Below are positions 59,643-64,000 of a stretch of DNA of 64,000 nucleotides, piece by piece. This stretch comes from Prosapia bicincta. Taxonomy: Eukaryota; Arthropoda; Insecta; Hemiptera; Cercopidae. The position numbers were made by a program, and so were the translations under genes. The DNA lies in the NCBI GenBank assembly GCA_036971475.1, contig JBAIZL010000002.1:12707868-12771867 (forward strand), given 5' to 3'. Positions within the stretch are counted from its first letter, which is position 1, and every line of letters begins with the position of its first letter. The notes under the pieces are model-generated. The model made no database searches and was not told the origin of the DNA. It was given only the letters and a program-made list of their open reading frames with translations.

Positions 59643-59649
59643 CTGCACA

Positions 59650-60100
59650 AAGAAAGAACAAGTCCTGAAATTCAGTTGCAATATTTTACTCTTTCTAACA
59701 ATTTTTTTAAAACATTTAATTAAATATTACTCTAATTATATATTTTAAAATCTCATCACATAATAATAAACATATCTTAGTCTAAAACTTAATTATCAAA
59801 ATCCTTATGTAACACTACTGTATTTTGGTTTTGTTATCAACTTAGTAGCATGATAATGTACTACTATATTTTTCCTCGACTCTGATATATACGTACTATA
59901 ACTAGAAAAATGTTTTAATGCAAATTTTATATTTAAATTAAAATAGTGACTTGCCAAATTTATGTAAATTTATGAAAACGCAAGACATTGAAACATAAGG
60001 TTTCTTGTTAATTTCAGTGAAATATTCCTAGCAAACTGAAGAAGGACAGATTATTTCAAACAACATAACTCACACAAAATCATTTACTGCCAGAGATACG
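59650..60100. other. Sequence upstream of the first visible exon, nothing recognised
   Basis: AT-rich. No candidate for the missing N-terminal ABCC exon was found. Confidence 0.5.
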
Positions 60101-60276
60101 TTAACCCCAGGATGGTCGCTGCGGGTCACTTCGTCCACTCTTACTTTGACACTGATCGCTAGACGCCATTTCTATCTCTTCCTTTACTACACTATTTGCT
60201 TGTTTTTGCTTCGTCTGAATGCAGCTCTCACCCGTGATAGTGACGTGCGGGTCATTATGACCCATGTGACTGTTAA
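60101..60276. mobile_element. Possible small piggyBac-type MITE
   Basis: TTAA at 60101-60104 and 60273-60276. Sub-terminal GCGGGTCACT on the left and GCGGGTCATTATGACCC on the right are inverted/palindromic. The terminal repeats themselves match poorly, so the assignment is tentative. Confidence 0.4.
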
Positions 60277-60279
60277 GGT

Positions 60280-61760
60280 AGAGCAAAACATGCCAACTCC
60301 CTACTCAAATCTTGGCAGTTTTTTTTTACAAATAAAATTTTACAGAAAATAGTAGAGCTTACAAATTGACCCAATTGAAATATCTAAATAAAAATTAACT
60401 CATTTTATATTAGCTATAAATTAATATATTTTTATTTAATCCTCATTAAATTGTGGTGAAAAAGTAATATGTTATCAACAAGAAGTCTTCTTTCAGTGGT
60501 TTTTCAAAATTAGCATTGTTCATTTTATTAAAAGTTAAAATAAGATTTTTTTAGGATAACTATATGGTATTTACATATTAAAGACTAATTTATACTTTTA
60601 TAAAACCATTACAAGAGTATTATGTTTTAGATTGGTATTTATATAAATATTTTGTAGTTGTATTCTTCATGTTCATAAAATACTACATATTTTTGTTGTT
60701 GTCAATATTAATTTATTTTACAACAAAATACATGTCATAAAAAATTTTTTTATACATTACATAGTATGATAAAATAAATTAAAACATATAAAAATTTCAT
60801 TTACTAATTAAAATAACATTTTTAAAATGCAAGTCACTATGACCTACATCGACTAGAATCAGGTTCTAGATGCAACTGTTCTAGAGTTAACAACAGCCTG
60901 ATATTTAACAGAAGCAATAACTATCAACGATAAAACTCCTGTCATGCATAAACAAAATATACCTAAAGCTTCCCTTCACGTAAGAATAACAGACACACCA
61001 ATCTTAAAATTTTGATGACTACAAAAGCAAAGTTTCTACACAAAAACACATCTTTGACATCAACAACCAGCACTGATAGATCCACTCATCTACAATACTT
61101 CAAACAAATCCAAAAATAAACATTCTGGCTTTAAATCCAAGCTCTATAGACTTCAATTAATGTACATTTAAAACACAATAATTAATAAAGAAATTTAAAC
61201 AAATATATAATTAGAACATAGACACAGGAACAAAACAACATCAATTGTGTAACCTTTTGTGTACCAATTGTGTAACACAAAAAACAAAAAACTAACAAAA
61301 ACATTTTTGATGCCATTTTTTTTAAAGTTAATATGAACAACTTCAGAATAGGTCCTCTTCCTCTTATTTTTAAAACGCATTCTACAAATTGTGTTTTTTT
61401 AATGTTTTCCTTATAACTTTGTTTCTTTTAACAATGGAAATGCTATTTAACTGGTTAAAATTGAGCATTGTCTGACCTCACTTTATTGCACTTATGTCGC
61501 TATTGAAAATTGCATATCATCCAAATAAAATACAGGAAAAGCAATTTAAATGTATTGTAAGGTAGTCATAAATCCATCAAAACTTTTAATAGATACTCAT
61601 TTAAAATTTTCATACATGTTTTCCTTGACTGATTTTTTACTCTGGCATGAGTTGTTAATTTCACTTTACTTCAAGTTTTTTATCAGTATTGTACGCAGCG
61701 CACATGTAATTAGATCACCAATGGGTTGAGACTTAATCCAAGCAGTTAAGGATTAAAGTA
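60280..61760. other. AT-rich sequence, nothing recognised
   Basis: No exon, RNA gene or repeat end was supported. Confidence 0.5.
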
Positions 61761-61764
61761 TTAC

Positions 61765-62200
61765 ACTTTGAAATGACTTGCGACCAGATATTTTATTAAT
61801 ATAGGTTGTTAAATTGGTAACTTACACTTGGAGAAAACGTTTTTGTCTTATGGCTTCTTCAGACTCACATTTCTGCTGCAGTTGTGCTTTTCGGTACCAA
61901 TTTTTGGAAGTTAGAAGTGATGTAATCGAAGAGTGTGTGTAATCTGTGTCATGTTTGTTCATTAAGGATGTAATTTTTGAACAACACGACACATAGCACA
62001 CATACTCTTTGATCACTTCACTTCTAACTTTCAAACTTGGTACCAAAAAGCCCAACTGCAGCAATCCTAGTGGTAGAAATGTGAGGCTGAAGAAGTTGTA
62101 AGACGAAAACGTTTTCTCCAAGTGTAAGTTAACAATTTAACAACTTATAATTATAAAATGTCTGGTCGCAAGTAATTTCAAAGTGTAGTAAGTGATTAAC
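61765..62200. repeat. Foldback with PLE-B ends and part of the PLE arm
   Basis: ACTTGCGACCAGATATTTTA, CACTTGGAGAAAACG, TTGTCTTATGGCTTCTTCAG on the left; CTGAAGAAGTTGTAAGACGA, AAACGTTTTCTCCAAGTGTA and TGTCTGGTCGCAAGTAAT on the right. The inner parts (ttagaagtgatgtaatcgaa and the inverse) match the tail of the PLE-B coding arm at 34090-34170, so this is an internally deleted version of 33940-35035. Confidence 0.82.
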
Positions 62201-62489
62201 AACCAGCTTGTCATGAACAACAATATTTCAAAAGATTAAAGTAAATCATGGATCCGTTATATCAGGATGTGATTATTAGGGTTTTTGTGCTCAGATAAAT
62301 TAATAAACACAAATATATCTATTTAGAGAATTTCTTTTTATTTAAATCTGTCAGTTCCAAATAGTTTTAAGTTTTCCTCTTAGCTTAAGTTGACTATTAC
62401 TTATAGGTTAAGTATTCACAGCTTCCTTCGGTGAAGATCTTAAAAAGCTCTACTTCCTTTTTTAGACAGAAATGTCCTCATTGTTTCTA

Positions 62490-62860
62490 TAAAAATTTCA
62501 ATTATTATTAGAAAACTCGGATGGACCTTATTGGTGTAGAGCACTTAGCTATAGCCTTTGACTCTCTTCCCATCGTCACCACAGAATTGGCTTAGTGGAT
62601 ACCTACCTATTTGCAGAATCCAAGTACGCCCCTGATGCAGCCTCAAAAACAGAGAATTCACAGAGCATGTGTACTGGGGTTTCCTCTTGGTCCTAGTCGC
62701 ATCTCTTGCACACAGGAGACCTAGATCGTCCAAATTTGTATTGGAACCCCCTTAGATTCTAATGATCTGTGACCAGCTCTACAGTAACTCTGAGTTGAGG
62801 TCTACTTAAGGAGAGTAGTTCTTTACCTCACAAGTCTCCCTAAAATTTCAATTAGGTCTT
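62490..62860 (-). pseudogene. LINE ORF2 C-terminal fragment
   Basis: Minus-strand translation across stops gives RVTVELVTDH, NLRGFQYKFGRSRSPVCKRC, then DQEETPVHMLCEFSVFEAA. The C--C---EET--H-LCEC pattern is the usual C-terminal zinc-knuckle-like end of Jockey/R1-type LINE ORF2. RT is absent and stops occur. It is not the same sequence as the LINE at 41184-44618. Confidence 0.6.
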
Positions 62861-64000
62861 TCCAGAATGTTTCTTTTTAAAACAGCGACAAGTATGAGTG
62901 TTTTTGTACTGAACAAACAGGAAGTTGTTTGATGACACATTTCAAAAATTCATTGATTCATTTGATTCATTTCCGTAATAGCCTCACAAGATTTATTAAA
63001 TCAAGTGACTCACCATATGCTTATTAAATTACACTGATCACAAATGTTCAACTATTACATTATTACAGGAAGGTTAAATTCACAGACATATCATATAAAA
63101 GACAAAAATGTATTCAAAAAATGTTAACAGTTAACAGTTAGATTGAAGCAAAAAACCCATTCTAAAACGATTTTAACCAAAATGTAACAAATTATCACTG
63201 TATCAGTTCATAAATAGGATGTGACCTTAAGATAAGTTACGGCACAAAAGATTTGTTAAGCTACCTGTGCTTCACACAATGCTTTACAGATAAAACAATT
63301 AATATTAAAATAATTCAATTACTCGCTCTTTTTATAACTGAAACTTGACTTAAACCTCTAACTTACAGCTCTCAGCAGATGCATTTTCCACTAATTCAGT
63401 GCATTGTTCAATGCTACAAGTCCTACTCTTAACTCAGGTTTTTGTCATAAAAAGTTAGTAAAAACAAACCTCAAAATTAACAAAAAAAATAATGAGTAAT
63501 TAAATTATATTTTTTCAAGAGCCTAAATGATTCATTGAAAAACAAAATAACTGAAACTTCATAACAATATCCTTCATCAATGATGTTGAACTTGAATATG
63601 GAAATTCTGTGTATTACAATGTTCAGTTTCAGTTGATTTTTTGTCAACTATTTTTAGAGTAGTTCCATTTTGTCACATTGATATAGGTCTTGTGGAACGT
63701 CATGAAGCCTGGCTAGGAGAAAAGTGGCGGCCAAATATTATAAATATTATTAAAAGTAATCAACAAGAATACAAAAGAGTTTGCTTACAGATAAATATTG
63801 ATCTTTAACATGTCCTCTTTCTATAAAGTTGAAGCACCTTTATAATTTCTAAGCATTTTCAAGAACCGACAGACCACTAGCAATATTGTTTGATGGCAAA
63901 TGACTCTATGGCAAAGGACTGATGTTTGACAGGTGGGTAGCCACCTCTCCAGGCGAGTAAGCTTTCTCCCAAACTGATGCATTATCTCCTATGGGAAATG
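62861..64000. other. AT-rich sequence to the window end, one foldback-family arm at 63350-63430
   Basis: 63350-63430 holds ACAGCTCTCAGCAGATGCAT, TTTCCACTAATTCAGTGCA, a copy of the 895-1010 family. No exon was seen. Confidence 0.5.

Noticed and set aside
60101..60192. ATG with MASSDQCQ followed by GTAAGA, a possible first exon of the ABCC gene
   Set aside because: It lies inside a TTAA-bounded repeat-like block, does not resemble ABCC N-termini, and its phase (after CAA, phase 0) does not fit the phase-2 start of the 59532-59642 exon.
63900..64000. Minus-strand open stretch with a CCCATAG acceptor near 63985 considered as the missing N-terminal exon
   Set aside because: Its translation (LTRLERWLPTC) has no ABCC N-terminal features and no suitable phase-2 donor was found.

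Overview
The window is AT-rich animal nuclear DNA. Spliced introns, Jockey-type LINE, Penelope-like (PLE), hAT, Tigger/pogo, mariner and piggyBac-type elements together point to an arthropod, probably an insect; the sequence does not let me name the species. There is one real host gene, and almost everything else is transposon-derived intron filling.

Host gene: 21 consecutive coding exons on the minus strand (59642 down to 254) encode an ABC subfamily C transporter of the short ABCC4/MRP4 type, without TMD0. I built the exons by hand. Every junction has an AG acceptor and a GT donor, and all 20 junctions join in phase, giving about 1138 codons: N-terminal WL-type motif, TMD1 (exons 2-7), NBD1 (8-11), linker (12), TMD2 (13-19), NBD2 start (20-21). 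The extreme N-terminus (beyond 59642) and the rest of NBD2 (before 254) are not found here. The nucleotide-binding domains are odd. NBD1 departs from consensus at Walker A, Q-loop, signature, D-loop and H-loop; NBD2 has Arg for the Q-loop Gln and a P-loop about three residues short. Yet no exon has a stop or frameshift, so this looks like a divergent, perhaps ATPase-impaired transporter rather than an obvious pseudogene.

Introns: a 5'-truncated Jockey-like LINE with an open ORF2 (41184-44618) has a perfect 12-bp target duplication and sits inside a Tigger-type MITE. At least four PLE remnants are present (6246-8027, 30660-31690 plus 33000-35330, 33940-35035, 53840-54745), two of them with GIY-YIG endonuclease coding in clear form. 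A hAT-type element (33409-35144) contains a 1.1-kb PLE palindrome and itself interrupts an older PLE. Complete MITEs with recognisable target duplications lie at 1410-2177, 2648-3121, 18228-18969, 46957-47627, 48101-48847 and 58550-59207. Long TG and TA simple repeats and a 133-bp tandem repeat fill much of the rest.

The strongest unexplained pattern is that many PLE ends and short foldback elements carry a CUGANGA, hairpin, GAAA-like arrangement, the core layout of a hammerhead ribozyme, with different hairpin sequences in different families. PLE hammerheads are known; their spread through so many short foldbacks in one gene's introns is worth testing. I saw no bacterial-type system, CRISPR array or convincing second host gene.
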